Shown here in pieces: positions 17,172 to 26,182 of a DNA stretch of 64,000 bases (positions are counted from its first letter, which is position 1; every line of letters begins with the position of its first letter). A program made the translations under genes and the position numbers. The stretch covers positions 1,001,126-1,065,125 of the forward strand of contig NZ_LMDF01000007.1 in assembly GCF_001425745.1 (NCBI RefSeq), given 5' to 3'. The DNA comes from Caulobacter sp. Root343 (GTDB taxonomy: Bacteria; Pseudomonadota; Alphaproteobacteria; Caulobacterales; Caulobacteraceae). The notes beneath the pieces are model-generated. The model searched no databases and had not been told where the DNA came from. It saw only the letters and a list, made by a program, of their open reading frames with translations.

Positions 17172-18949
17172 AAGCTTTGCCCGATGCTGAGATAGATCTG
17201 GAAGGCCGGGTCGCCCGACCGCTTGCCCAGCGGCACGGCGATGTCCGCGCGGATGGGGCCAAAGCCCAGGTCATAACGGACACCGAAGCCCGCGCCCGCT
17301 CGGAAGTCCTCGCCCCGCGGCGTTTTGTCGGTGCCGATGGCGCCCGCATCGATGAAGGCGACTCCGCTCCAGCGATCCGTGACCCTCTGGCGCAGCTCGA
17401 ACGACGTCTCGACCAGCGAAACACCGCCTTGGGGCGTGTTGTCTGACAGTCGGGGGCCAATGGCCTGATAGGCGTAGCCGCGCACCGAGCCGCCGCCGCC
17501 GGCGTAGAACCGCCGCGAGGCCGGCACTTCGGGGATGCCTCCGCCGACGATCGCGCCCAGCTTAACCCGCGCCGCCAGCACCGTGCTGGCGAGCTTGCCG
17601 AACGGCAGATAGGCCGAACCCTGGGTGGTCAGCTTCAGATACGGCAGGGTCGTGTCCCCGACGACATAGGTCGGCTCGCCCCGCGCTTCGAGGCGCCAGC
17701 CCCGTTTGGGATCGAGGATATTGTCCGAGAAGTCCCAGGCATAGGCCGCCAGGCCCGCGACGGTCGCCAAGTTCAGCTTGCGCCCCGCGACCAGGCCGTT
17801 GCGGCTGACCTGCTCCTTGGTCTGCGAAATATCCAGCGACACGCCGAAGGTGCGATAGGCCGTCGTCTGACGCCGCTTGGTCAGGTCGACCCCGACCGTG
17901 GCCCCGGTTTCGTTGTAGGCGTCCGTGTCGTTGCGGAAGATCGAGGAGTTCAGCTTCAGGGTCTGCTGCGGCCTCCGCCAGTGCGGCAGCGAGATTTCCC
18001 CGCCTAGGCGTTGCTCCAGCTTCGCGAACTTCAGAGCATAGGTCGTGGTGTCGGCGCGCTTGAACCGATTGTAGCGGCTCCACCGCAGATCAACGCCACC
18101 GCCCTCGCTGGTGGAATAGCCGACGCTGGTTTCGATCGTCCGCGATCGACGATCGGACAGCGTGATCACGACCGGCCGCAGCCCCTCGGGCGTGGCCTTG
18201 TCGGGCCCGGCCAGCGAGACGGAGATCGAATCATAGACGGAGGTGTCGCGCAGGCGGCGCTCCAGCTCCGCGACGTCCTCCGGGTCGTAGACGTCACCCG
18301 AGCGCCAGGGCGCCAGGTGATTCACCCAGACTGAATTGGTCCGCCCCTTGGTGACCAATTCGATTCCGTCGAGATGGACCAGTTCGCCGGCGGCGATCTT
18401 GAAGGCCGGCCGGACCGTGTGATCGCCGTGATCGACGACCACCTCGCGCGGCTCGGCCGCGGCGTCGGCATAGCCCAGCTTGGCCACTTGGGCGACGATG
18501 CGGCCCTCGGCGCCGACCACGTCGGCGGCGCGGCCCGGTTCGCCCTCCGTCAGGCGCATGGCGGCGGCGGCGCGCTGGCGGACGCCTTCGTCCGGCGGCG
18601 CGCCGGACCAGTCGATACGGGGATCGGCGATGACGAACACAGGGCCAGGCACGACCTTGACCACCGCGCGTGGTGGTTCGCCGTCCAGCACGTCGGGCTC
18701 GACGGTGTAGGCATAATAGCCCTCCGCGCGCAGCACCGCGATCGAATCCTCGCCAGCTTGGCGGGCCCGGCGACGGGCCTCCGCGCGGCTTTGAGGGGGA
18801 TGCTTCGACTGGGTGAGCGCGCGCTGGATGGCCTCGCGCAGAGCCTTGTCCTCGACGCCCTGGATCTGGGCCATCGGCTCATCGGCCCAGGCGGCCGAGG
18901 CCGTCAGGAGAGTCGCCGCTGACAACGCCAGGGAAGTCCGCCCAAGCAC
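17168..18949 (-). CDS. tamA: TamA, outer membrane BamA-family protein
   Basis: An Omp85-family outer-membrane protein of about 593 residues: signal peptide, three POTRA-like domains (roughly residues 30-260), and a C-terminal 16-strand barrel with the family's RFYAGGGGSVRGYAYQ motif and the closing QIYLSIGQSF with terminal Phe. The start is placed at GTG 18949 (or the TTG just before it) because this puts a signal peptide (LGRTSLALSAATLLTASAAWA) at the N terminus with a GGGGAA upstream; an open frame reaches 19042 but adds Arg/Gly-rich residues unlike a leader. It is coupled to tamB. Confidence 0.93.
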   Translation of the reverse strand: MLGRTSLALSAATLLTASAAWADEPMAQIQGVEDKALREAIQRALTQSKHPPQSRAEARRRARQAGEDSIAVLRAEGYYAYTVEPDVLDGEPPRAVVKVVPGPVFVIADPRIDWSGAPPDEGVRQRAAAAMRLTEGEPGRAADVVGAEGRIVAQVAKLGYADAAAEPREVVVDHGDHTVRPAFKIAAGELVHLDGIELVTKGRTNSVWVNHLAPWRSGDVYDPEDVAELERRLRDTSVYDSISVSLAGPDKATPEGLRPVVITLSDRRSRTIETSVGYSTSEGGGVDLRWSRYNRFKRADTTTYALKFAKLEQRLGGEISLPHWRRPQQTLKLNSSIFRNDTDAYNETGATVGVDLTKRRQTTAYRTFGVSLDISQTKEQVSRNGLVAGRKLNLATVAGLAAYAWDFSDNILDPKRGWRLEARGEPTYVVGDTTLPYLKLTTQGSAYLPFGKLASTVLAARVKLGAIVGGGIPEVPASRRFYAGGGGSVRGYAYQAIGPRLSDNTPQGGVSLVETSFELRQRVTDRWSGVAFIDAGAIGTDKTPRGEDFRAGAGFGVRYDLGFGPIRADIAVPLGKRSGDPAFQIYLSIGQSF

Positions 18950-19173
18950 CAAATCACGTTCCCCGCGCGAAGCGCCCCCGCCCCTGCTGTAGTCTGGGGT
19001 TTGGCCTCTGTCACGACCGGAATTGCAACGACCTAAGAGCAAGCGGCGCTTCTCAAAGCGGGCGAAAGGCGCCCAAATGCTAGGCAGCCGTGCGCATCTA
19101 CGCGGCGAATGTCGAATTCGGCGCGCGGGCCCTGCGCGACGTTCTAGAGTTGGGACGGCGCGGCCCCCTCGGC

Positions 19174-20739
19174 ATGGCGTCCAAAGCGAAGAGAAACGTG
19201 GAAAAAAGCGTGGCGGCGAAGACCCAGACCCTTGTGGATGCCCCGACCCTGCCGATGACGGAGGCGGCGTACTTGCCGGGCGTCGCCTACGACGAGATGT
19301 TCACGCCCGAGGGCGAGGTCCGGTCCCACTACGATCCGCTGCACGCCCGCATGTCGACCTTGGGCGCCGAAGAGCTGGCGGGTCGCCAGCGAACCCTCGA
19401 GCGGTCCTTCCTGCTGCAAGGCATCACCTTCACCGTCTACGGGGCCGAGAACACCACCGAGCGGATCATCCCGACCGACCTCTTCCCGCGCATCATTCCC
19501 GCCGACGAATGGAAGCGGATCGAAGCGGGCCTGACTCAACGCCTGCAGGCGCTGAACCTGTTCCTGGCCGACATCTACGGCGACCAGCAGATCCTGATGG
19601 ATGGCGTGGTGCCGCGCGAACTGGTGCTGGGCGCGCCGTCGTACCGGCGTGAAATGCAGCACATCTACGTGCCCCACAAGGCCTACGCCAATGTCTGCGG
19701 CAGCGACCTGATCCGCTGCCAGGACGGCCAGTTCGCGGTGCTGGAAGACAATCTGCGCGTCCCGTCCGGCGTCTCGTACATGCTGGCCAACCGCGACGCG
19801 GCCAAGCGGACTTTCCCCGGCACCTATCGCGCCGCCGGCGTGCGGCCGGTCGAGCGCTATCCCGACCTGCTGCTGGCCACGCTGAAGAGCATGGCGGCCG
19901 ACTGGCGCGGCGATCCTCAGGTCGTGGTGCTGACGCCCGGCGTCTACAACAGCGCCTACTACGAGCACGCCTACCTCGCGCGCCTGATGGGCGTGCCGCT
20001 GGTCGAAGGCCGCGATCTCGTGGTGCACGAGAACATGGTCTACATGCGCACCACGACCGGCATCCGTCGGGTGGACGTGATCTATCGCCGGGTCGACGAC
20101 GACTTCATCGACCCCCTCACCTTCCGGCGGGACTCTTCGCTGGGCGCGGCGGGCCTGTTCAACGCCTATCGCGCCGGCAATGTGGTGATCTGCAATGCCC
20201 CCGGCACCGGCGTCGCCGACGACAAGGCCGTCTACGCCTACGTCCCCGACATCATCCGCTATTACCTGGGCGAGGACGCGATCCTGCCCAATATCGAGAC
20301 CTTCCTCTGCCGCGAGTCCCGGCAGCTGGGTCACGTGCTCGACAATCTCGACAAGTTCGTGGTCAAGGCCGTCGGCGCCTCCGGCGGCTACGGCATGCTG
20401 GTCGGGCCGCACGCCAGCCAGAAAGAACGCGACGACTTCGCCGAAGCCATCAAGGCCGATCCTGACAACTACATCGCCCAGCCGACGATCCAGCTGTCGA
20501 CCGCCCCCTGCCTGGTCGACGGCCGCATCGAGCCGCGCCACGTCGACCTGCGACCGTTCATCCTGTCCGGCGAGAAGACCATCGTCACGCCCGGCGCCCT
20601 GACGCGCGTGGCCCTGAAGCGCGGTTCGCTGGTGGTGAATTCCAGCCAGGGCGGCGGTTCAAAGGACACCTGGGTGCTGGCCGAGGAGAACGGCCACTCC
20701 AATGGTCACTCCAACGGCAATGGGAGTGTCCGCCCATGA
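19174..20739 (+). CDS. Circularly permuted type-2 ATP-grasp protein
   Basis: A 521-residue predicted ATP-dependent ligase. The sequence matches the circularly permuted ATP-grasp family (older DUF404/DUF407): GVAYDEMFTPEGEVRSHYDP at the N terminus, HIYVPHKAYANVCGSDLIR, VLEDNLRVPSGVSYMLANR, and the nucleotide region FVVKAVGASGGYGMLVGPHA. The C-terminal tail is Ser/Asn/His/Gly-rich. It forms an operon with the alpha-E (ATGA overlap) and transglutaminase genes. Comparative genomics (the amidoligase/ATP-grasp surveys) proposes that such sets make or attach a short peptide; no substrate is proven. ATG 19174 is chosen because the conserved region begins soon after. Confidence 0.93.
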   Translation: MASKAKRNVEKSVAAKTQTLVDAPTLPMTEAAYLPGVAYDEMFTPEGEVRSHYDPLHARMSTLGAEELAGRQRTLERSFLLQGITFTVYGAENTTERIIPTDLFPRIIPADEWKRIEAGLTQRLQALNLFLADIYGDQQILMDGVVPRELVLGAPSYRREMQHIYVPHKAYANVCGSDLIRCQDGQFAVLEDNLRVPSGVSYMLANRDAAKRTFPGTYRAAGVRPVERYPDLLLATLKSMAADWRGDPQVVVLTPGVYNSAYYEHAYLARLMGVPLVEGRDLVVHENMVYMRTTTGIRRVDVIYRRVDDDFIDPLTFRRDSSLGAAGLFNAYRAGNVVICNAPGTGVADDKAVYAYVPDIIRYYLGEDAILPNIETFLCRESRQLGHVLDNLDKFVVKAVGASGGYGMLVGPHASQKERDDFAEAIKADPDNYIAQPTIQLSTAPCLVDGRIEPRHVDLRPFILSGEKTIVTPGALTRVALKRGSLVVNSSQGGGSKDTWVLAEENGHSNGHSNGNGSVRP

Positions 20740-21683
20740 TGTTGGCTCGGGTCGCCGACAGCCTCTACTGGCTGGGCCGCTATATCGAACGGGCAGAGCA
20801 CCTCTCGCGCCTGTCCAGCGTCATGCTGAACGCCACCCTGGACCAGACGGATTCCGGGACCCACGCCGTGCAGATCGCGCTGGCCGCCGTCGGGGAGCCG
20901 GCCGACGGCGCCGACGTCGGCTCGTTCGAGGCCGCCCACGCCCTGGTGCTGAACCGCGGAGATCCCAACTCGGTGGTCTCGTCCCTGGCCCGCGCCCGCG
21001 AAAACGCCCGCCAGGTGCGCGACCAGATCACCACCGAGACCTGGGAACGCCTGAACCTGCTGTATCTCAAGGTCACCGACGCAAAGGCCGCCAAGGACTT
21101 TTCCCACGGCTCGGACACCTTCCTGCACGACGTCATCGCTGACCTGCACCTGTTCAAGGGCGCGGCCGACACCACCATGAGCCACGGCGAAAGCTGGCGG
21201 TTCATGATGCTGGGCATCTACATGGAGCGCGCCCAGCTGCTGTCGCGTCTGCTGGAGGTCTGTTTCGCGGAGTCGCCGGTCCATGGCCGGATCGACGATC
21301 ACGTCGCGCTGGTCAGCGTGCTGCGTATGGCCTGCGCTCTGGAGCCCTATCTGCGCGTCTACACCGCCGAGATCGAGCCTCGGCACATCCTTGAATTCCT
21401 GGTCTTCGACGAGGACTTCCCTCGCTCGATCCGTTTTGCCACCGCACAGATCGAGCAGCATCTTTCCGCCCTGGCTCGCCGCGTCGCGACCGGCGATCGC
21501 GCCGGTCCGGAACGGCTGGCTGGACGACTGAAAGCCCGCCTGCAGTTCGCCGACGTCGACGAACTGGAAGCTATTGGCGCCGGGCCGTTGCTGACCACCG
21601 TCGTCAACGAATGCGCGCGCATTCACGAAGCGATCTACGAGACCTTCGTGGCCTATCCGCTTGAAATGCGCCTACCGGCTTAG
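20736..21683 (+). CDS. Alpha-E domain-containing protein
   Basis: A 315-residue, almost wholly alpha-helical protein of the alpha-E family (former DUF403). The start MLARVADSLYWLGRYIERAEHLSR is diagnostic, and the WERLNLLYL, ESWRFMMLGIYMERAQLLSRLLEVC and HILEFLVFDEDFPRSIRF blocks are conserved. The family almost always accompanies circularly permuted ATP-grasp proteins and is thought to act with them, either as a partner or as a second enzyme; its biochemistry is unknown. The ATG overlaps the upstream stop (ATGA). Confidence 0.93.
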   Translation: MMLARVADSLYWLGRYIERAEHLSRLSSVMLNATLDQTDSGTHAVQIALAAVGEPADGADVGSFEAAHALVLNRGDPNSVVSSLARARENARQVRDQITTETWERLNLLYLKVTDAKAAKDFSHGSDTFLHDVIADLHLFKGAADTTMSHGESWRFMMLGIYMERAQLLSRLLEVCFAESPVHGRIDDHVALVSVLRMACALEPYLRVYTAEIEPRHILEFLVFDEDFPRSIRFATAQIEQHLSALARRVATGDRAGPERLAGRLKARLQFADVDELEAIGAGPLLTTVVNECARIHEAIYETFVAYPLEMRLPA

Positions 21684-21693
21684 GACGAAAACA

Positions 21694-22671
21694 GTGCTGC
21701 TCGAAATCCGCCACGTCACCCAGTACCACTACGAGCGCCCGGTCCGGGAAAGCCTGATGGAGCTGTGGATGCAGCCCCAAAAGACCGCCCGTCAGCGCCT
21801 GGTCAGCTTCGAGCTGGATCTGGAGCCGGCCGCCCAGGTGTTCTCCTACGCCGACAGTTTCGGCAACGCCGTCTACCATTTCGACGTCCCCCAGCCACAC
21901 GACAAGCTGACCATCATCGCGCGCTCCGCGGTCGAGACCGAGCCGACCGGAGAGCGACCCGAGCAGCTGGACATGGGCGAATGGGACCGCCTGCGCAGCG
22001 AGTTCGTCCGCGGCGAATGCTTCGACTTCCTGCGGCCGCATGGGTTCGTCCAGACGACCGACGCGCTACGGACCTTCATCAACGAGCACGATCTGGATGC
22101 GCTCAAGCGCAAGGATCCACTGACCGCGGTTCGCGCCCTGTCCGAAGCGATCTATCGCGCGTTCGAGTATCAGCCCGGCGTGACCGACGCCGACAGCCCG
22201 ATCGACCTGGCGCTGAGCGCGGGACGCGGGGTTTGTCAGGACTTCGCCCATATCATGCTGGCCGTGTGCCGTGCATGGGGTATCCCGGCGCGTTACGTCT
22301 CGGGTTACCTGTTCACCGATCGCGACGCTGGCGACCGGTCCGATCCCGACGCCACCCACGCCTGGGTCGAGGTCTTCCTGCCCAGCCTGCGCTGGGTCGG
22401 CCTGGACCCGACCAACAACATGATGACCTGCGAGCGGCACGTGGCCGTGGCGGTCGGCCGCGACTATGCCGACGTCACTCCGTCACGCGGGGTCTACAAG
22501 GGCGACGCCGAGAGCCAACTGGCTGTAGGGGTCACCGTCCGCCGAGCCCGCGCCGCCCTGGCTGAGCCGGAATTCCTGCGCATGGCTCGGCCCAGCTTCG
22601 CCGGCGGCCGTCGTCGTCCCGACGCGGCCTTGAAGCAGGAGCTGCATCAGCAGCAGCAACAACAGCAATAA
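21694..22671 (+). CDS. Transglutaminase-like cysteine protease, third gene of ATP-grasp set
   Basis: A 325-residue protein with a bacterial transglutaminase N-terminal domain (LLEIRHVTQYHYERPVRESL) and a papain-like transglutaminase core. The catalytic cysteine is in AGRGVCQDFAHIMLAVCR, the histidine in DATHAWVEVFLP and the aspartate in WVGLDPTNNM. The start is GTG 21694, ten bases after the alpha-E stop and eight after AGGA. The C-terminal tail ends in a glutamine run encoded by CAG/CAA codons. Such members are predicted peptidases or amide transferases; in this operon it may trim or transfer the product of the ATP-grasp enzyme (inference). Confidence 0.92.
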   Translation: MLLEIRHVTQYHYERPVRESLMELWMQPQKTARQRLVSFELDLEPAAQVFSYADSFGNAVYHFDVPQPHDKLTIIARSAVETEPTGERPEQLDMGEWDRLRSEFVRGECFDFLRPHGFVQTTDALRTFINEHDLDALKRKDPLTAVRALSEAIYRAFEYQPGVTDADSPIDLALSAGRGVCQDFAHIMLAVCRAWGIPARYVSGYLFTDRDAGDRSDPDATHAWVEVFLPSLRWVGLDPTNNMMTCERHVAVAVGRDYADVTPSRGVYKGDAESQLAVGVTVRRARAALAEPEFLRMARPSFAGGRRRPDAALKQELHQQQQQQQ

Positions 22672-22676
22672 TAGAT

Positions 22677-23033
22677 CTACTGCAGGATCTCCGGGGACAG
22701 CGTCGCGGCGAACCGTCGAGCGATGTCCAGCGCGCCGGCCGCCCCACCGGCCCGGGGGCCGATACGCTCGGTCTTCAGGAATTGCACGCCGGCCTCGCTG
22801 CCGGAGCGCCAGACCACATGGGCCAGGTGCACCCGGCGGCCGCCGGCGTCGACGAAGACGAACTTGTCCGGTGGCGCGGCGATGCCGGCCGTCGACAGGC
22901 GGGCGCCGCGCTCGGCGACGTCCAGCAGCGAACACTTCCACGAGCGCGGATCGTCCACGATATAGATCTTGCGCGCCGCCGGCATCCGAGGATGCGCGCG
23001 CCGCTCCGCGCCCGAAGGCTCGACCATGGACAT
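22677..23033 (-). CDS. PilZ domain protein
   Basis: A 118-residue single-domain protein. The cyclic-di-GMP binding elements are visible: ERRAHPR (RxxxR box) at residues 10-16 and the downstream D-x-A-x-x-G-A-R-L block DVAERGARLS, equivalent to D/NxSxxG with the Ser replaced by Ala. The rest (HVVWRSGSEAGVQFL) fits the PilZ barrel. It probably binds c-di-GMP, although the altered second motif leaves some doubt. It converges on the transglutaminase gene with 5 bp between stops. MSMV starts at ATG 23033. Confidence 0.85.
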   Translation of the reverse strand: MSMVEPSGAERRAHPRMPAARKIYIVDDPRSWKCSLLDVAERGARLSTAGIAAPPDKFVFVDAGGRRVHLAHVVWRSGSEAGVQFLKTERIGPRAGGAAGALDIARRFAATLSPEILQ

Positions 23034-23138
23034 GGGCCTCTAGAACTCCCGCCGAGTCAGTACCGATTTTAGCGCAAGCAGAGGGCTCGCCCCCACGCAG
23101 AGCGCCGTTCGTCCGGGACCGGTCTAACGGATAGAAGC

Positions 23139-24158
23139 TTAGGCGGCGTAAACGTGAGCCTTACGGGCGGCGATCTTCACCGTGCCTTGGAAACGAGTGG
23201 CCTCGGCGCGCGAGGCGCTAATCTCGATGTGACGGCCGTCGGCGGCGGTGGCGTTGACGGTGGTCAGGGCTCCCTGCACGTGAGCGCGGTCAACCCGCAC
23301 CTCGAAACCGCCGTCGTCCAGCACGAAGTCGTGCGGCCGGACATAGGCTGTCGCCGAGCCCTCGCGAACGCCCGAGGCCGGCAGCCCCAGGGGCCCGGCG
23401 CTGAAGCGGCCGCCGCTGACCTGGCCCTCGAAGCAGTTGGCCTCGCCGACGAAGCCGCAGACGAAGGCCGTCTCCGGCTGGTCGTGCACCTGGTCGGGCG
23501 TGCCGATCTGCTCGATCTCGCCCTTGTTGAGGATGGCCACGCGATCAGCCAGTTCCAGGGCTTCTTCCTGATCGTGGGTCACGAAGATAGTGGTGACGCC
23601 GGTGGCGTCGTGCACCCGGCGCAACTCACGGCGCAGCGATTTGCGGACCGTGGCGTCCAGGGCGCCGAACGGCTCGTCCAGCAGCAGCACGCTGGGCTGC
23701 ACCGCCAGGGCCCGCGACAGAGCCACGCGCTGGCGCTGCCCCCCCGAGAGCTGCGAGGGGTAGCGCTTGCCCAGGCCGTCCAGCTCGACCAGCTTCAGAA
23801 GGTCCTCGACCCGCCGGGCGATCTCGACCTTGGACGGCTTGTCCTTGCCCTTGCGGACATCGAGACCGAACGCGATGTTCTTGGCCACGGTCATATGCTT
23901 GAACAGAGCATATTGCTGGAACACGAAGCCCACGCGGCGCGCGGCGGCCGAGGCGAAGGTCACGTCCTCGCCGTCGAACAGAACCTGGCCCGCGTCGGGG
24001 AATTCCAGGCCGGCGATCGTGCGCAGCAGGGTCGTCTTGCCCGAGCCCGAAGGCCCCAGCAGGGCCAGCAGTTCGCCGTCGGCGATCTCGAGGTCGACCT
24101 TGTTCAGCGCCGGATAGCGCCCGAACTTCTTTTCGACGGAGCGGATGGTGATGGTCAT
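23139..24158 (-). CDS. cysA: Sulfate/thiosulfate ABC transporter ATP-binding protein
   Basis: ATPase subunit of the CysTWA sulfate importer, on the cytoplasmic face. The 339 residues contain Walker A GPSGSGKTTLL, signature LSGGQRQRVALSRAL, Walker B VLLLDEPFGALDA and the switch His in FVTHDQEEALELADR. A C-terminal TOBE-like regulatory domain follows (AYVRPHDFVL). It lies 16 bp after cysW in the same orientation. Confidence 0.95.
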   Translation of the reverse strand: MTITIRSVEKKFGRYPALNKVDLEIADGELLALLGPSGSGKTTLLRTIAGLEFPDAGQVLFDGEDVTFASAAARRVGFVFQQYALFKHMTVAKNIAFGLDVRKGKDKPSKVEIARRVEDLLKLVELDGLGKRYPSQLSGGQRQRVALSRALAVQPSVLLLDEPFGALDATVRKSLRRELRRVHDATGVTTIFVTHDQEEALELADRVAILNKGEIEQIGTPDQVHDQPETAFVCGFVGEANCFEGQVSGGRFSAGPLGLPASGVREGSATAYVRPHDFVLDDGGFEVRVDRAHVQGALTTVNATAADGRHIEISASRAEATRFQGTVKIAARKAHVYAA

Positions 24159-24174
24159 GGGCCGTTTAGTCCGT

Positions 24175-25026
24175 TCAGTGTCCGCCGCGCCCGCGCATGC
24201 CGGGTGCGCCGACCTCGAGCGCCGTCTTCAGCACCAGGGTCACCACGGCCAGCAGGCACAGCAGGGCCGCGACGGCGAAGGCGCCGACGAAGTCGTACTC
24301 GTTGTAGAGGATCTCGACGTGCAGCGGCATGGTGTTGGTCAGGCCGCGGATATGACCGCTGACCACCGACACCGCGCCGAACTCGCCCATGGCGCGGGCG
24401 TTGCACAGCAGCACGCCGTACATCAGGCCCCAGCGCACGTTGGGGGCGGTGACCCGCCAGAAGGTGTAGAGGCCCGAGGCGCCCATCGAGACGGCCGCCT
24501 CTTCCTCGCTGGTCCCCTGCTCCTGCATCAGCGGGATCAGCTCGCGAGCGACGAACGGAAAGGTCACGAAGACGGTCGCCAGCACGATGCCGGGCACGGC
24601 GAAGATGACCTTGATGTCGTTGTCGACCAGATACTCACCGAACCACCCCTGCAAACCGAAGATCAGCACGTAGATCAGGCCGGCCACCACCGGCGACACC
24701 GAGAATGGCAGGTCGATCAGGGTGATCAGCAGCGCCTTGCCGCGAAACTCGTACTTGGCGATCGCCCAGGCCGCGCAGAGGCCGAACACCGCGTTGAACG
24801 GCACGGCGATCGCGGCCGTGATCAGGGTCAGCTTCACGGCCGCCAGCGCGTCGGGATTGTTGACGGCGTCGAGCGCCGGACCGAGCCCCTTGCGCAGGGC
24901 TTCGACGAACACGGCCGCCAGCGGCAGGATCAGGACCAGGGCCAGGAAGGCCATGACCACGCCGACGATCAGAACCTTGGCCCAAGTCGGATCATCAACG
25001 GCGCGACGGTGCGAGACGGCAGCCAT
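24175..25026 (-). CDS. cysW: Sulfate ABC transporter permease CysW
   Basis: Inner-membrane permease, 283 residues from ATG 25026, with six predicted membrane helices beginning AKVLIVGVVMAFLALVLILP. The EAA loop contacting CysA is visible around EEEAAVSMGASGLYTFWRVTAPN, which fits CysW. Start and cysT stop overlap as TGATG. The C-terminal residues (GAPGMRGRGGH) form a short basic tail. Confidence 0.94.
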   Translation of the reverse strand: MAAVSHRRAVDDPTWAKVLIVGVVMAFLALVLILPLAAVFVEALRKGLGPALDAVNNPDALAAVKLTLITAAIAVPFNAVFGLCAAWAIAKYEFRGKALLITLIDLPFSVSPVVAGLIYVLIFGLQGWFGEYLVDNDIKVIFAVPGIVLATVFVTFPFVARELIPLMQEQGTSEEEAAVSMGASGLYTFWRVTAPNVRWGLMYGVLLCNARAMGEFGAVSVVSGHIRGLTNTMPLHVEILYNEYDFVGAFAVAALLCLLAVVTLVLKTALEVGAPGMRGRGGH

Positions 25027-25910
25027 CAGTCGAACCTCCGCGCCCACGCCTGGATGGCGTTGATGACCAGCAGCATCGTGAATGAGACGGCCAGCATCAC
25101 GACAGCGATCGTGGCGGCGCGGGCGTATTCGAACTGCTCCAGCTGGATGATGATCAGCAGCGGCGCGATCTCGGACTTGTAGGGCATGTTGCCCGCGATG
25201 AAGATCACCGAGCCGTACTCACCCACCCCTCGCGCGAAGGCCATGGCGAAGCCTGTCAGCCAAGCTGGGGCCAACGCCGGCAGAACGATCCGCAGAATGG
25301 TGTCGATGCGGTTGGCGCCCAGGCTGGCGGCGGCTTCCTCGACGTCCTCGGCCGCGTCGCGCAGGACCGGCTCGATGGTGCGGACCACGAACGGCAGGCC
25401 GATGAAGATCAGGGCGATGGTGACGCCGACCGGGTTGTAGGCGGCCTTGATGCCCAGCGGCGTCAGGAACTGCCCGACCCAGCCGGTGGGCGCGTAGAGC
25501 GTCGCCAGGGCGATGCCCGCCACCGCGGTCGGCAGGGCGAACGGCAAGTCGACCAGGGCGTTGACCATGGTCTTGCCCGGAAAGTCGTAGCGAACCAGGG
25601 CCCAGGCGGTCAGCACGCCGAACACCCCGTTGATCACCGCCGCCACGAAGGCGGCTCCGAACGTCAGGCGATAGGCGGCCATCGACCGTTGCGACGTGGC
25701 CACGGCCCAGAAGTCGGCCGGGGATTGGTGCGCGGCCTTCAGGACCACGGCGCTAAGGGGAATCAAGACGATCAGCGACAGCACCGTCAGCGTCACGCCC
25801 ATGGTCAGGCCGAAGCCCGGAATGGCCGAACGCCTACGGAAAAGCGGCCGCTTACCCGGCTGGCGGGGCGGCGGAGCGGACGACCGGCGCACGGCGGTGT
25901 CGGCGGTCAT
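25026..25910 (-). CDS. cysT: Sulfate ABC transporter permease CysT
   Basis: Partner permease, 294 residues from ATG 25910 (an alternative ATG at 25946 adds 12). A proline/arginine-rich cytoplasmic tail precedes six membrane helices. The EAA loop reads EDVEEAAASLGANRIDTILRI, and the SVSF-type DLPFALPTAVAGIALATLY block is typical of CysT/CysU. It is the first gene of cysTWA here; no sulfate-binding protein gene (sbp or cysP) lies upstream, so the binding protein must be encoded elsewhere. The 270-bp gap to the divergent TM2 gene should hold its promoter, but I see no convincing operator. Confidence 0.93.
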   Translation of the reverse strand: MTADTAVRRSSAPPPRQPGKRPLFRRRSAIPGFGLTMGVTLTVLSLIVLIPLSAVVLKAAHQSPADFWAVATSQRSMAAYRLTFGAAFVAAVINGVFGVLTAWALVRYDFPGKTMVNALVDLPFALPTAVAGIALATLYAPTGWVGQFLTPLGIKAAYNPVGVTIALIFIGLPFVVRTIEPVLRDAAEDVEEAAASLGANRIDTILRIVLPALAPAWLTGFAMAFARGVGEYGSVIFIAGNMPYKSEIAPLLIIIQLEQFEYARAATIAVVMLAVSFTMLLVINAIQAWARRFD

Positions 25911-26182
25911 CGTCTGATCGTCGTCCAGGATCCGGGCTCGCCACATAGCTCAAGGCAAAAATGAACGCGCCGGGACGGATAAGGGTCCCGCGGGCGTGGT
26001 GGAAACTGAGCCGCTTAAATCCCTACCTGGACAATGGGGCAAACGAGAAAAGGGTGGTGGGGGTGGGAGAAAAACTGGCGCGACCGGCTCTCCTCCAGGC
26101 AACGACCGGTGTGCTTGTCGTTTGAACGAGCTCACCCTAGGGTCAAGCTAAGCCGCCCGATCGGCGGCATGGAGGGGAAAGA

